The translations under genes were made by a program, and so were the position numbers. From Corynebacterium sp. HMSC27B11 (GTDB lineage Bacteria > Actinomycetota > Actinomycetes > Mycobacteriales > Mycobacteriaceae), in the NCBI RefSeq assembly GCF_001815985.1, contig NZ_KV823550.1:62001-126000 (forward strand): a stretch of DNA of 64,000 nt. Direction: 5' to 3'. Shown here piece by piece: positions 1 through 12,156 of this stretch. The notes below the pieces were generated by a model. The model made no database searches and was not told the DNA's origin. It was given only the letters and a program-made list of their open reading frames with translations. The stretch's first letter is position 1. Every line of letters starts with the position of its first letter.

Positions 1-855
1 CACCGCAAACTTCATCCCCGGGGCGAAGACGCGCTTCGGGCGACCGTACATCTTGGATTCCATGAGGTAGTACTCGGCCATATAGGGCTCGTCGATCGGC
101 TCGTCCAGCACGGGGTCCACCGAAAGTCCCGACGAGAAGTCCATGACCTCGTCGACCGTGCGGAAGGTGCTCAGCAGCTTCAGCTGCGCCCACGTCGGGG
201 GCATCAGGCTAATCTTCCGGGAACGCCACCCGTCGAGCAGCGTTGACGGGCGGAACCAGCCCGTGGACGTGGCCTCCCGCGTGTCCCCGGTCGTGTCCTG
301 CCCCTCCGGCAGACGGGCGACGAAAAATGCCGTGTCGTAGCGGATCGGCTGCCCCTCTGGGGTCACCCAATTCGCCCAGGGGCGCAGCAGATCGGCCCGC
401 AGGATCAGCTTGTGCCGGTCCATGAACGTAGAAAACGGGAGTAGGTGATTCTCCAGCTCCTGGCGCTCGTGCTGGAAGCGCGTGGTGTCCGCGACAATAT
501 CTCCGTCCTCATTGGAGGCCAGGAGCGTGCCTGCCTCCTCGAAGGTCTCGCGCACCGCGGCACACACGAGGGCGCGGGCAATCGCGGGATCCTTGCGCAG
601 ACGGTGGGCCCACCAACGAACGTCCGGGCCGGACCAGCGCACATCGGGCGAGTCCACCCCGTCGCCGTCGACGTCACCGGGCATATCGCGAGCATCCACC
701 CCACCACCCGGGAAGACAGTCATCTCCGCGCAGAACGCCATGGTTGACGCGCGCTCCTGCACGTAGACCTCCGGGCCGGATAGCGTGTCACGCAGCAGAA
801 TGACCGTGGAGGCATGCCGTGGCTCTACCGGACCCAACTGCTCTGCAAATCCCAT
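1..855 (-). CDS. Nudix hydrolase family protein (3' end beyond window)
   Basis: The minus-strand reading frame runs off the left edge, giving 285 codons without a stop. A degenerate Nudix box is visible: Gly-Gly-Gly at residues 50-52 and RETFEEAG at 102-109, separated by more residues than the canonical box allows, so an insertion lies inside the motif. Nudix enzymes hydrolyse nucleoside diphosphates linked to another moiety; the substrate cannot be read from the sequence. The start is ATG at 855; an in-frame GTG at 879, right after a stop, is an alternative. It lies 50 bp downstream of the ABC ATPase gene on the same strand and may be cotranscribed. Confidence 0.75.
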   Translation of the reverse strand, partial: MGFAEQLGPVEPRHASTVILLRDTLSGPEVYVQERASTMAFCAEMTVFPGGGVDARDMPGDVDGDGVDSPDVRWSGPDVRWWAHRLRKDPAIARALVCAAVRETFEEAGTLLASNEDGDIVADTTRFQHERQELENHLLPFSTFMDRHKLILRADLLRPWANWVTPEGQPIRYDTAFFVARLPEGQDTTGDTREATSTGWFRPSTLLDGWRSRKISLMPPTWAQLKLLSTFRTVDEVMDFSSGLSVDPVLDEPIDEPYMAEYYLMESKMYGRPKRVFAPGMKFAV

Positions 856-905
856 CTCGAGCCGGACCTCGCTTTCCACCTAAATCGGTACTTAAAAGAC
901 TCTAG

Positions 906-1766
906 CTAATCCCGCGCCCGGTGGGCTCCACCGCGACGAAGACGGCGGGCGAACCAGCGGCCGTCCTCCTGCTTAACCTCGATGGGCTGGTGGTAGGCCT
1001 TGGTGAGGTTCTCGCTGGTCATGATGTCGGTCAACAGGCCCTGGGCCACGATGTGGCCTTCGTCCAGCAGCATCCCGTGGGTGAATCCCGGCGGGATCTC
1101 CTCCACGTGGTGGGTGACCAACACGGTCGCCGGGGAGTCCGGATCCATCGCGATCTGGCTGAGCAGCTCGATCAGATCTTCGCGGCCACCGAGGTCCAGC
1201 CCGGCACCCGGCTCATCGAGCAGCAACAGCTCCGGGTCGGTCATCAAGGCGCGCGCGATGAGGGTGCGCTTGCGCTCTCCCTCAGACAGCGTGCCCCACG
1301 TGCGGTCGGCCAGGTGATACGCCCCCACGACCTCGAGGGTGTTGACGGCCTGCTCGTAGTCCATCTCGTCGTAGGCCTCCCGCCACCGGCCCATGACGTC
1401 GTAGCCCGCGGAGATGACGATGTCCGAGACCACCTCGTCGTCCGGGATACGGTGAGCCAGGGCAGAGCTGGACATTCCGACGGCGGTGCGGATGTCGCGG
1501 ACGTCGGAGGAGCCCAATCGTTCGCCGATGATGTCCACAGTGCCGGTCGTCGGGAAAAGCTGCGCGCTGGCCAGTCGCATCAGGGAGGTCTTCCCGGCGC
1601 CGTTGGGCCCCATGATGACCCAGCGCTCGTCAAGCTCGACCTGCCAGTCCAGCTCGTGCAGGATCTCGTTGCCGCCCCGGCGCAGCGATACACCGCGCAT
1701 GTCCAGGATCAGGTCCTCCGGCGCCGCCGGCTGGGTTTCCGGGGTGGAAATGACATTGCGTTGCAT
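906..1766 (-). CDS. ABC transporter ATP-binding protein
   Basis: A 286-aa single-domain ABC ATPase. Walker A is GPNGAGKT at residues 53-60, the signature is LSEGE at about 160-164 (E for the usual G), Walker B is LLLLDEP at about 181-187, and the switch histidine lies in VTHHVEE. No membrane segments are seen and no permease gene is adjacent, so it may serve a permease encoded elsewhere or act as a stand-alone ATPase; substrate unknown. Its neighbours are the Nudix gene downstream and the thioredoxin/TPR gene upstream, all on the minus strand. Confidence 0.85.
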   Translation of the reverse strand: MQRNVISTPETQPAAPEDLILDMRGVSLRRGGNEILHELDWQVELDERWVIMGPNGAGKTSLMRLASAQLFPTTGTVDIIGERLGSSDVRDIRTAVGMSSSALAHRIPDDEVVSDIVISAGYDVMGRWREAYDEMDYEQAVNTLEVVGAYHLADRTWGTLSEGERKRTLIARALMTDPELLLLDEPGAGLDLGGREDLIELLSQIAMDPDSPATVLVTHHVEEIPPGFTHGMLLDEGHIVAQGLLTDIMTSENLTKAYHQPIEVKQEDGRWFARRLRRGGAHRARD

Positions 1767-1832
1767 GGTAGTTCTCGTTACCTCAGGGGCTCGTGGGATC
1801 GGATCGGGTTACTCCGGCGGATAACCGCGGTT

Positions 1833-2879
1833 CTAGAACAGGGCGCTGGCCATGTTCGTGCGGGCCGCGATGACCTCCGGATCGGCGGCATCATAAAGCT
1901 CGAAGAGCTGCAGCAGCTGCTGCTTCGCGCGGTCCTTCTCCTCGCCCGCGGTGTGGCGCATCGCGGTGACGAGAACGTCGAAGCCCTGGGCCTTCTCACC
2001 GCGCAGGGCGAGCAGCTCGGCGGCGGCCATCGCGGCGTCGACGTTGCCGGGGTCTGCAGCCACCTGCTCCAGTGCCTGCTCTCCGGCAGCTGGATCCCCG
2101 GCGCGTTCCGCGAGGATGACGTTGGCCCGTGCGGCCCGTGCCGTCGCCGCGAGCTCGGGGTCGGTGTTCGGGTCGGCGAGGATGGCGTCGTAGGCGGCGA
2201 TCGCTTCCTGGGTCTGCCCCTGCTCGATGAGGGCTGCGGCCTCGTCGAGGCGGGAGTCCTGCTCCTCGGCGGCGGCGCCCGAATCCGCAGGCAGGCCCGG
2301 CAGCTTGCCGTCGACGGCCTGAATCACCGACTCCAGCCACTGCTCCACCTGCTCCTGCGGCTGGGCGCCCTGGAAGGACGTCGCCGGGCGGCCAGCCACC
2401 AGGGCGAGCACCGTGGGCACGCCGCGTACCCCGAGCGCCTGGGCCATCTCCGGCACGGCATCGGCGTCGATGTAGCGGAAGACCCACTTCAGCTGCTCCT
2501 GAGGCACGTCCGGCATCTCCACCAGACGGGCGAAGAAGTTCTTCAGCTCCGCGCTGGCCTCGGAGCGGGCACTACCCACCAGGAGGATCACCGGAACCTG
2601 GGTGGAGCGGACCACGAGGTCCTGCTCGAAGGATTCCGGGGTGACGTCCGCCGAGCGGGCGACGTAGTCCACGCTCACTCCAGCTTCCGCTGCTTGCTGT
2701 GCGTGCTTCTCGCGCTGCACGGCCTGCTGCTTCACCGTCCCCAGGTCAATCGCCCCCGAAACAAAACGCTGCGGCGCCTGCGGCTGCCGAGGGGAGGATG
2801 GCTGCGCCTGCGGGGCGCCGCTCTGCGGACGAGAGGCCGGCTGGGAGGAAGGATCGTGCGGTACAGTCATGCCCTCCAT
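1833..2879 (-). CDS. Thioredoxin-fold/TPR protein (YbbN/CnoX-like)
   Basis: A protein of about 348 aa. It starts with a Pro/Gln/Ser-rich segment, followed by the lead-in GAIDLGTVKQQA and a thioredoxin-like domain (VPVILLVGSARSEASAELK) in which the CxxC is absent (SARS region). The C-terminal half is helical and Ala-rich with TPR-like repeats. This is the architecture of the YbbN/CnoX chaperone-holdase family; without the cysteines redox activity is unlikely. The frame opens at 2936. ATG at 2879 is chosen because GGAAG lies 8 nt upstream; ATG at 2870 is also possible. Its partner is unknown. Confidence 0.7.
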   Translation of the reverse strand: MEGMTVPHDPSSQPASRPQSGAPQAQPSSPRQPQAPQRFVSGAIDLGTVKQQAVQREKHAQQAAEAGVSVDYVARSADVTPESFEQDLVVRSTQVPVILLVGSARSEASAELKNFFARLVEMPDVPQEQLKWVFRYIDADAVPEMAQALGVRGVPTVLALVAGRPATSFQGAQPQEQVEQWLESVIQAVDGKLPGLPADSGAAAEEQDSRLDEAAALIEQGQTQEAIAAYDAILADPNTDPELAATARAARANVILAERAGDPAAGEQALEQVAADPGNVDAAMAAAELLALRGEKAQGFDVLVTAMRHTAGEEKDRAKQQLLQLFELYDAADPEVIAARTNMASALF

Positions 2880-2959
2880 AGTAACGGCTTCCGACCGCGG
2901 GGTGACCGCGCCCAATCCCCCGGCTGACTGGGACACGTCGGACCCGTGACCAACGGGGC

Positions 2960-3700
2960 CTAGAACAGCCGGAACTCCGAATCATCGGTGCCACGCATCG
3001 CCGCATAGTCCAAGGTCACGCAGCGAATTCCCCGGTCTTCGGCCAGGGTGCGGGCCTGAGGCTTGATCTCCTGGGCGGCGAAGACACCAGTCACCGGGGC
3101 AAGCAGCTCGTCACGGTTGAGCAGCTCGACGTAACGGGTCAGCTGCTCGACTCCGTCGATGTTCCCGCGGCGCTTGATCTCCACAGCGACGGTCGCCCCC
3201 GTCGCATCCTTGGTGAGGATGTCCACCGGCCCGATGGGGGTCGGGTACTCACGGCGCACCAGGGAGTAGCCCTCCCCCAGGATCTCGATCTGCTCGGCCA
3301 GCAGCTCCTGGAGGTGGGCCTCTACGCCGTCCTTCTGCAGCCCCGGGTCTTCGCCGAGGTCAAAGTTCTGGTCGGAGTGCACCGCGAAGAGCTGGATGCG
3401 CAGCTGCTCGCCCTTCGGATTCTCGACGACCCACAGGGCCTCGACGTCTTCGTCCTCCAGCTCAGGAAGTGTGAGGAAGGGGGCCTTGCCGTCTGTGGCC
3501 TCGGCGAGTACCTCCGCGCGGCGGTATTCCGTCGTCGTGCAGGGTGGGGTCATCCAGTTCAGGGGCTTATAGGCCCGGTCATCAGCATGGATGGAGACCG
3601 CACCGTCCGACTTCACCATGATCAGGCGATCGGCGCGCGGCAGATGAGCTTCCAGTCGACCGACGTAGTCGACGGCACACGTGGCGATGATGAGACGCAT
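2960..3700 (-). CDS. nucS: Mismatch-specific endonuclease NucS/EndoMS
   Basis: A 246-aa protein matching the NucS (former DUF91) family. The N-terminal DNA-binding/dimerisation part begins [20 protein letters not shown]. The C-terminal RecB-like nuclease core shows [20 protein letters not shown], with the Asp and the Glu-x-Lys of the PD-(D/E)xK fold. In actinobacteria lacking MutS/MutL, NucS cuts both strands at mismatches and lowers mutation rate. The family normally carries a C-terminal clamp-binding tail; here the protein ends DSEFRLF, which fits such a motif. A short ORF with a strong ribosome binding site lies 36 bp upstream. Confidence 0.92.
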   Translation of the reverse strand: MRLIIATCAVDYVGRLEAHLPRADRLIMVKSDGAVSIHADDRAYKPLNWMTPPCTTTEYRRAEVLAEATDGKAPFLTLPELEDEDVEALWVVENPKGEQLRIQLFAVHSDQNFDLGEDPGLQKDGVEAHLQELLAEQIEILGEGYSLVRREYPTPIGPVDILTKDATGATVAVEIKRRGNIDGVEQLTRYVELLNRDELLAPVTGVFAAQEIKPQARTLAEDRGIRCVTLDYAAMRGTDDSEFRLF

Positions 3701-3735
3701 TTTTCCAACGCTACCCCACGGCAGGCGGCAATGGG

Positions 3736-3858
3736 CTATTCGTAGGGCGTCGTGGTCAGCACTCCGTGGTGGAGGTACAGGCGGCGATCGCAGAGCCGGT
3801 CGATGCCCAGGGGCAGTGTCTGGCGGATGGTCTTATCGGCGGTGACGTCGATACCCAC
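3736..3858 (-). CDS. Possible 40-aa small ORF upstream of nucS
   Basis: A GTG-started ORF of 40 codons ends 35 bp before nucS. A near-perfect Shine-Dalgarno GAGGAGG sits 5 nt before the GTG at 3858. The peptide begins [13 protein letters not shown] and ends [11 protein letters not shown]; it has two cysteine-free basic stretches around a single Cys and no membrane segment. The frame is open further upstream, to 3945, but that region abuts a terminator, so the short form is preferred. I do not recognise the product. It may be a real small protein or a leader peptide coupled to nucS translation. Confidence 0.4.
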   Translation of the reverse strand: MGIDVTADKTIRQTLPLGIDRLCDRRLYLHHGVLTTTPYE

Positions 3859-3942
3859 CTGGACCTCCTCGCTATTCGTCTTACCCCTTCTCTCCAGACG
3901 GCGCGGTGGGCAGCTGGTCAGCTTGGTTTTCTTTGGCCAACG

Positions 3943-3975
3943 CAAAAACCCCGCCCGGGTAGCCCCGGTCGGGGT
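3943..3975 (-). terminator. Rho-independent terminator after the DUF2550 gene
   Basis: On the minus strand an inverted repeat (ACCCCG and CCGGG arms, one mismatch, 4-nt loop) is followed by five T residues. It lies 18 bp beyond the stop of the DUF2550 gene, separating it from nucS. Confidence 0.8.
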
Positions 3976-3993
3976 AGAAAACGATAAGAAGAC

Positions 3994-4425
3994 TCAAGAG
4001 AATCGCGTCGTGCGCACCCAGCGCTCTGAAGGCGCGGACTCCAGCCAGGAGACGAAGGCGTTATCCCCCTGCTCGTCGATGGCGATCTCGTACTCCTCGC
4101 CACGGTGGGAAATCTTCATCACGTGGCAGTAGCCCTCGATGAAGGGGCGCTCCTTATCCACAATGTCCCGACGGGACACCACGGTGGTTCCCAACCGGGT
4201 CAATACCAGGTCCGACCCGGGCCGCAGGCTGCGCAACTTGTACAGCCGAGCCGAGGTCCTCGAATACACCAAAACCCCGTGTCGCCAGTGCCTTGCCTCC
4301 TCGGCGGGAAGCGCACGCAGCAGCACGGGGTAGCCCTCGCTCCGCAGGTAGAAGAAGCGCCACAGGATGACGCCAACGAGCAGCAGAAGAAGAACAATTC
4401 CCAAAAGCACAAGAATCGTGGTCAA
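3994..4425 (-). CDS. DUF2550 family membrane-anchored protein
   Basis: A 143-aa protein with one N-terminal membrane segment (residues about 3-24, TILVLLGIVLLLLLVGVIL) followed by a soluble domain with conserved-looking RLYKLRSLRPGSDLVLTR and SRRDIVDKERPF. This matches the DUF2550 family, found in actinobacteria close to the ATP synthase genes. Function is unknown. It is monocistronic by appearance: an approximately 250-bp gap with a terminator separates it from atpC, and another terminator follows it. Confidence 0.8.
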   Translation of the reverse strand: MTTILVLLGIVLLLLLVGVILWRFFYLRSEGYPVLLRALPAEEARHWRHGVLVYSRTSARLYKLRSLRPGSDLVLTRLGTTVVSRRDIVDKERPFIEGYCHVMKISHRGEEYEIAIDEQGDNAFVSWLESAPSERWVRTTRFS

Positions 4426-4599
4426 CGTTTCCGCCTCTTCGCCGTCGCATCATCCCGCCAACCCGGCGGGCAGGAAAACCAGGAGTGTTTCAAGGCTGCA
4501 ATACCTTAAACAAAATTTAGCCCCATGCCTGGATATTAACAATTCCCTCCCACCGGTGGGCTGCCTTCCGCACTCAGCGGGAGAAAACCGCATCCTTAG

Positions 4600-4653
4600 G
4601 GCGAAAAGCACAAAGGCCACCCCGCGCGGGTCACCCCACGCGACGTGGCCTTT
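4600..4653 (-). terminator. Terminator of the atp operon
   Basis: A 9-bp perfect inverted repeat (AAAGGCCAC / GTGGCCTTT, 4612-4620 and 4645-4653) lies 25 bp beyond the atpC stop, with a smaller GC palindrome inside the loop. Read on the minus strand it is followed by a mixed T-rich tail (GTGCTTTT). Confidence 0.7.
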
Positions 4654-4677
4654 GGCCGGTAGTCCGAAAACCTCGGT

Positions 4678-5052
4678 CTACTTCTCCTTGGAACGCTTCA
4701 CAGCGCGCAACTCGGACTCTGCGCGAGACTTCTCCTCCTCGGAGGACGCCTCACGCACCCGAGCCTCAGCATCAGCCTGGTCGACCTCATCGGCCCACAC
4801 AGCGCTATCAGCGAGAACGGTGATCTTCTGGGTGGACACGGACAGGAACCCGCCCTGTACCGCGGCCACCAGCTTCTCACCCTCAGTGGTCCGGATGATC
4901 ACGACGCCATTCTCGACCAGCTGGCCGAGCAGTGGCTCGTGACCTGGAAGCACGCCGATCTCGCCCTCGGTGGTCTCCGCGATGACGGCCGTTGCGGTGC
5001 CAGACCACAACGCCTTCTCCACAGCCACCAATTCAGCGGCAATCTCAGCCAT
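4678..5052 (-). CDS. atpC: F0F1 ATP synthase epsilon subunit
   Basis: A 124-aa epsilon subunit of the catalytic F1 part, on the cytoplasmic face. The N-terminal beta-sandwich shows [16 protein letters not shown] and the following [16 protein letters not shown]. The C-terminal helical hairpin is Glu/Arg-rich (about 90-124). In this enzyme epsilon couples rotation to the gamma stalk and can inhibit ATP hydrolysis. It is the last gene of the atp operon, 11 bp after atpD, and is followed by a terminator. Confidence 0.95.
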   Translation of the reverse strand: MAEIAAELVAVEKALWSGTATAVIAETTEGEIGVLPGHEPLLGQLVENGVVIIRTTEGEKLVAAVQGGFLSVSTQKITVLADSAVWADEVDQADAEARVREASSEEEKSRAESELRAVKRSKEK

Positions 5053-5063
5053 GTGTGCTCCTC

Positions 5064-7492
<2,429 letters not shown>

Positions 7493-7556
7493 GCGCTACC
7501 GCCTCCCTTCTTGTCCGTAGTTAGTCATGGTGCTTTGTCGATCCCTTTCCGCGGCC

Positions 7557-9194
7557 TTAAACGGTCTTGCGGGTAACGGTGATCTCGGACTGCTTAACTT
7601 CGTCCTGCTCCATGGCGCGAGCCTCCGGCTCCCGGATGATCGGGGTGCCGTCGGTGGTCTGGAAACCACGCTTGAACTCGCTGGTGGACTGCTTCAGCTG
7701 CGCCTGGGACTCCTCGGTGAACGGGGTGCCGCCAGCGATCTGGTCGAAGACGCCAGATGCGTTGGAGCGCAGGTGCTCGATCAGCTCAGCCTCGAAGCGA
7801 CGGACATCCTCAACTGGGACGTCGTCGAACTCGCCCTCGCCGGCCAGCCAGATGGAGATCATCTGGTGCTCGACGGACTGCGGCGCGTGCTCGGTCTGCT
7901 TCAGCAACTCGACGAGGCGCTCACCGCGCTCCAGCTGAGCCTTGGAAGCGTCATCCAGGTCGGATGCGAAGGCAGAGAATGCCTCCAGGTCGCGGTATGC
8001 GGCCAGGTCCAGACGCAGGTTACCGGACACCTTCTTCATGCCCTTGGTCTGTGCGTCACCACCGACACGAGAGACGGACACACCAACGTTAATTGCCGGG
8101 CGGACACCCTGGTTGAACAGGTCAGACTCAAGGAAGACCTGACCGTCGGTAATGGAAATAACGTTGGTCGGAATGAAGGCAGAAACGTCGTTTGCCTTCG
8201 TCTCGATGATCGGCAGTGCGGTCAGGGAACCGCCACCCAGCTCGTCGTTCAGCTTTGCAGCACGCTCGAGAAGACGGGAGTGCAGGTAGAACACGTCACC
8301 TGGGTATGCCTCGCGGCCCGGTGGGCGGCGCAGCAGCAGGGAGATCGCGCGGTAGGCCTCAGCCTGCTTGGTCAGGTCATCGTAGATGACGAGGACGTGC
8401 TTGCCCTGGTACATCCAGTGCTGGCCGAGGGCTGCACCTGCGAACGGTGCGAGCCACTTGAAGCCTGCGGAGTCGGATGCCGGTGCGGCAACGATGGTGG
8501 TGTACTCCAGCGCGCCGTGCTCTTCCAGGGTCTGGCGGATCGACGCGATGGTCGAACCCTTCTGACCAATCGCAACGTAGATGCAGCGCACCTGCTTCGA
8601 TGGGTCGCCGGACTCCCAGTTGTCACGCTGGTTGAGGATGGTGTCGATGCAGACGGAGGTCTTACCCGTCTTACGGTCACCAATGATCAGCTGGCGCTGA
8701 CCGCGGCCGATCGGCGTCATTGCGTCGATAGCCTTGATGCCGGTCTGCATCGGCTCGTTCACTGGCTGACGCATCAGGACGGATGGAGCCTGCAGCTCAA
8801 GTGCGCGCTCCTCCGTGTCGGTGATGTCGCCAAGGCCGTCGATCGGCTCACCCAGTGGGTTGATAACGCGGCCGAGGAAGTTCTCCCCGACCGGAATGGA
8901 AAGGACTTCTCCGGTCCGCTTTACCTCGTCGCCCTCTTTAAGGGTCTCGTAGTTGCCCAGGACCACGACGCCGACAGAGTCGGTGTCCAGGTTCTGTGCG
9001 ACGCCAATGACGCCGCCTGGGAACTCGAGCAGCTCGTTAGCCATCACCGATGGCATGCCGCTCACGTTGGCAATGCCGTCGGCTGCCGTCGTGACCACGC
9101 CGACCTCCTCGCGGGAGGCCTCCGGGGAGTAGCTCGAGGTGTAGTTCGCAATCGCGCTACGGATCTCATCGGAGGAGATCGTCAGCTCCGCCAT
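7557..9194 (-). CDS. atpA: F0F1 ATP synthase alpha subunit
   Basis: The 545-aa non-catalytic alpha subunit. The nucleotide-binding P-loop is GDRKTGKT at residues 172-179 (Lys where most have Gln), followed by the [15 protein letters not shown] region. The start is taken at ATG 9194 ([13 protein letters not shown]), with AGGA just upstream and the conserved alpha N-terminus; the open frame begins 33 nt earlier without family support. A C-terminal tail of about 35 residues beyond the core is typical of actinobacterial alpha subunits. Confidence 0.97.
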   Translation of the reverse strand: MAELTISSDEIRSAIANYTSSYSPEASREEVGVVTTAADGIANVSGMPSVMANELLEFPGGVIGVAQNLDTDSVGVVVLGNYETLKEGDEVKRTGEVLSIPVGENFLGRVINPLGEPIDGLGDITDTEERALELQAPSVLMRQPVNEPMQTGIKAIDAMTPIGRGQRQLIIGDRKTGKTSVCIDTILNQRDNWESGDPSKQVRCIYVAIGQKGSTIASIRQTLEEHGALEYTTIVAAPASDSAGFKWLAPFAGAALGQHWMYQGKHVLVIYDDLTKQAEAYRAISLLLRRPPGREAYPGDVFYLHSRLLERAAKLNDELGGGSLTALPIIETKANDVSAFIPTNVISITDGQVFLESDLFNQGVRPAINVGVSVSRVGGDAQTKGMKKVSGNLRLDLAAYRDLEAFSAFASDLDDASKAQLERGERLVELLKQTEHAPQSVEHQMISIWLAGEGEFDDVPVEDVRRFEAELIEHLRSNASGVFDQIAGGTPFTEESQAQLKQSTSEFKRGFQTTDGTPIIREPEARAMEQDEVKQSEITVTRKTV

Positions 9195-9251
9195 GTTTTT
9201 CCTGCTCTCGGTTTCGTGTTCCAGCAATTCGTGTTCTCGCTTGGTCGGTCG

Positions 9252-10070
9252 TTATGCGAGGGAACGACGCATGCGCTCCAGCTTGCCAGCTGTGCTTCCG
9301 TCGATCACTTCGTCGCCGACCCGGACTACGGCACCGCCGAGGAGGCTGGAGTCAACCTCAGTGTGAACCGCAATCTTGCGACCATAAATCTTGTGCAACT
9401 TCTCGGAGAGGCTTGCCTTCTGCTCCTCGGACAGCGGGCCGGCGCTGGTAACGCGCGCGACCTCGTAGCCGTTGAGGGAAGCTGCCTCCTGGCACAGGTC
9501 ATCCAACAGCTCGACCGGCGCCTTGCGGGCGCGACCGACTGCCTGCAGGGCCAGAGCTTCAGTCACCGAGGAGACCTTGCCGTAGATGACCTTCGCGAGA
9601 AGATCACGGCGGTCGTCCACAGCTGCTGCTCGATCGGAGAGCAGAAGCTCGAGCTCGGACTCGCGCTCGAGGATGCGGGCGAGGGAGAACAGCTCTTCCT
9701 CGACGCGCTCGAGCTGGCCCTGGGCCTCAGCCGAACGAAGCAGTGCTCGGCGGCCGAGACGCTCCAGGCCGGTCCGGAAGTCCTGCGAGTTTGACCAGTT
9801 TTGGGATACCGCAGCGGACACGATCTCTTCAGTAGAGGCCGTGACCTTGCCGGACAGCAGGGTCTTGACGAGTTCGACACGCTGTTCCGGGGTTGCAGCG
9901 GCGTCGACCATTGCGACGCGCAGGCTGCGCTCCTGATCCAGGACGTCGACGACATCGAAAAGCTCGGTGCCGGTCGTTGCTCCGTTGCCTACTGCGTTAT
10001 CAGACTCCTTCAGACCCTGGTCCAAGGTCTTGATGAGTCGCTCAAATGCCTCGCGGCTCGCTGCGTGCAT
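9252..10070 (-). CDS. atpH: F0F1 ATP synthase delta subunit
   Basis: A 272-aa delta subunit, the peripheral-stalk cap joining the b subunits to the alpha/beta head. The N-terminal helical domain and the C-terminal VTSAGPLSEEQKASLSEKL / VDSSLLGGAVVRVGDEVIDGS motif are both typical. It is a separate gene, not the b-delta fusion of mycobacteria. ATG at 10070 (MHAASREAF) with GGAAG 8 nt upstream is preferred; an in-frame GTG at 10079 would overlap the atpF stop. Confidence 0.95.
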   Translation of the reverse strand: MHAASREAFERLIKTLDQGLKESDNAVGNGATTGTELFDVVDVLDQERSLRVAMVDAAATPEQRVELVKTLLSGKVTASTEEIVSAAVSQNWSNSQDFRTGLERLGRRALLRSAEAQGQLERVEEELFSLARILERESELELLLSDRAAAVDDRRDLLAKVIYGKVSSVTEALALQAVGRARKAPVELLDDLCQEAASLNGYEVARVTSAGPLSEEQKASLSEKLHKIYGRKIAVHTEVDSSLLGGAVVRVGDEVIDGSTAGKLERMRRSLA

Positions 10071-10075
10071 ACCGA

Positions 10076-10636
10076 TCACTTCCCAGCGGTGCCGACGTTG
10101 TCCAGCCCGGCGAGGAAGTTGTCGATGGTGCCCGAACGCTTGACGTCATCGTTCAGCTGCTCGCCCAGCAGGCGCTCAGCCAGGTTGATGGAGTTCTCCC
10201 CCATCTCCTTGCGAAGGTCAGCAACGACGGAAGCGCGGTTGGCCTCCAGCTGCTTGTTACCAGCCTCAACGATGCGGTTGGACTCCTCGGTTGCCTGCGT
10301 CTTCATGTCAGCGATGATCTTCTGCCCCTGGGAGCGAGCATCATCACGGATCTGAGCCGCTTCGGTGCGTGCCTCTGCGAGCTGCTTGTTGTACTTCTCG
10401 AGGGCTTCCTGAGCCTCGGCCTTGGCGGCCTCGGCACGCTGAATGCCACCCTCGATTTTGTCCTCACGCTGAGTCAGCACTTCCTGGAACTTCGGAAGGA
10501 CGACCTTCGCGAAGACAAACAGGATGACGGCAAACGGGATAATGGACCAGACGATGTCATAAAGCGGTGGAATGAGCGGGTTAATCGGCTCTTCCAACGG
10601 CAGCGTCTCAGCTGCCAAGAAAAAGGTGTTCGTCAT
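10076..10636 (-). CDS. atpF: F0F1 ATP synthase b subunit
   Basis: The 186-aa b subunit: one membrane segment (residues about 27-47, [20 protein letters not shown]) followed by a long charged coiled coil (about 50-150). The N-terminus [16 protein letters not shown] is short and extracytoplasmic. Two copies form the outer stalk that holds F1 still during rotation. The stop nearly abuts the atpH start. A 148-bp spacer with hairpins separates it from atpE. Confidence 0.96.
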   Translation of the reverse strand: MTNTFFLAAETLPLEEPINPLIPPLYDIVWSIIPFAVILFVFAKVVLPKFQEVLTQREDKIEGGIQRAEAAKAEAQEALEKYNKQLAEARTEAAQIRDDARSQGQKIIADMKTQATEESNRIVEAGNKQLEANRASVVADLRKEMGENSINLAERLLGEQLNDDVKRSGTIDNFLAGLDNVGTAGK

Positions 10637-10678
10637 AGTCTCCAGCTTTCGCTTTAGTGCGTTGTTCTTGAAAGTCCT

Positions 10679-10779
10679 AAGTTTTTAAAACTTTTTCTCA
10701 CGATCGGTGCCGGTTCGCTGGCTCCTCGCGGGGAGGAGCCTTGAGAACCCGAGCAATCCCCGACCGCTTCTTGAGCGGA
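10679..10779 (-). promoter_or_regulatory. Hairpins in the atpE-atpF spacer
   Basis: The spacer after atpE holds, in transcription order, CCGCT/AGCGG (10764-10768 with 10774-10778), a strong 8-bp hairpin GGCTCCTC/GAGGAGCC (10720-10727 with 10733-10740), and a 7-bp AAGTTTT/AAAACTT dyad (10679-10693). They could stop or process part of the transcript after atpE, helping make extra c subunit. This is inference from structure and position. Confidence 0.5.
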
Positions 10780-10784
10780 CTGTC

Positions 10785-11093
<309 letters not shown>

Positions 11094-11127
11094 TCAGTTG
11101 TTCAGATTTCAGAGTTACTAACCGGGG

Positions 11128-11928
11128 TTAGTGTGCGTCCGCGTGCAAGCTCAGCTCGATGTACACAGCCGTCAGCAGGGCGAAGATGTACGCCTGCAGG
11201 AAGACGATCATGAGCTCGAAGAGCGAGAATGCGATCGCGAAGACCATCGTGCCGCCAGCCACCAACGACCAGCCGTTCAGCTGCCAGAAGAAGAAGTTCG
11301 TGGCGCTGAAAAGCATGACGAGGATGATGTGACCAGCCAGCATGTTGGCCATAAGACGAATGGTCAGGGTTACCGGACGGAGGATGAAGGTCGAGAAGAA
11401 TTCGATCGGTACAACAATGAAGTGGATGAAGGTCGGCAGGCCAGGAATGACCAGCGAGGACTTCATGTACTTACCGAACCCGTAACGCTTCACACCCGCG
11501 TAGATAAACACCACATATGCCACAAGCGCCAGTACCAGCGGGAGGCCGACACGGGCGCTTGGGGAGATGTTCAGGAACGGGATGAGGGTCGGCAGGTTCG
11601 CAGCCACGACAGTGAAGAAAATTGCCGCAATCACCGGCAGGAACCGGCGACCTTCCTTCTTGCCTAGAATTTCCTCCGCGATGTGGATCCGCACGAAGTC
11701 CAGAGCGATTTCGCCAACGTTCTGGATACCGCGGGGAACCAGCTTCGGCTTGCGCATAGCGATCAGGAAGAAGATCACCACGATGGCGATCATCAGGATA
11801 CGCACGAGCATGAGACGGTCGAGGGCGAAGATATCGCCCGCGAAACCGGTCAGCCACAGCTGATTTGGATCCACCTGCCCCGGGAAGAATTCGTGCTCCA
11901 ATGAAGGGGGATGAAACTCACCCTTCAT
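11128..11928 (-). CDS. atpB: F0F1 ATP synthase a subunit
   Basis: The 266-aa a subunit, an integral membrane protein with several hydrophobic helices. The essential arginine helix is visible as RPVTLTIRLMANMLAGHIIL. It forms the two proton half-channels against the c ring. The frame is open for 87 codons further upstream, but family length and the MKGEFHPPSLEHEFFPGQ beginning place the start at ATG 11928. Its ribosome binding site is weak. It is the first gene of the structural atp operon. Confidence 0.95.
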   Translation of the reverse strand: MKGEFHPPSLEHEFFPGQVDPNQLWLTGFAGDIFALDRLMLVRILMIAIVVIFFLIAMRKPKLVPRGIQNVGEIALDFVRIHIAEEILGKKEGRRFLPVIAAIFFTVVAANLPTLIPFLNISPSARVGLPLVLALVAYVVFIYAGVKRYGFGKYMKSSLVIPGLPTFIHFIVVPIEFFSTFILRPVTLTIRLMANMLAGHIILVMLFSATNFFFWQLNGWSLVAGGTMVFAIAFSLFELMIVFLQAYIFALLTAVYIELSLHADAH

Positions 11929-12127
11929 TGCCAAGGTTGTTACACTCAGCGTTCTCTCCCGTGATTGGGCCGCGTGAACTTTTAGAAAAGTTAGGCGGTG
12001 CGATGGAGGTCTATTTCTTGGTATTACCTCTCCCCCAGGACTCCGTCGCACGTCCATGAGGGTGGGTCGGTGCCGAATTACGCTGCCTTGGTGGCAAAAC
12101 GCCCAGCAGCCCAGTTGGCCCGCTACG

Positions 12128-12133
12128 ACTCTA
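12128..12133 (-). promoter_or_regulatory. Possible -10 of the atpB promoter
   Basis: The minus strand reads TGGTAGAGT, an extended -10-like element (TAGAGT). Transcription would start near 12121, leaving a leader of about 190 nt before atpB that also contains the dyad AACTTTTAGAAAAGTT (11977-11992). No convincing -35 is seen. Confidence 0.35.
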
Positions 12134-12156
12134 CCAGGAAACCCCCAAGAAACCAT

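Noticed and set aside
921-2927. A 668-codon plus-strand open frame
   Set aside because: It runs antisense across the ABC ATPase and thioredoxin/TPR genes, both with clear motifs; its product is His/Arg/Gly-rich with no domain.
7527-9794. A 755-codon plus-strand open frame over atpA and atpH
   Set aside because: Antisense to two conserved ATP synthase genes; an effect of codon bias.
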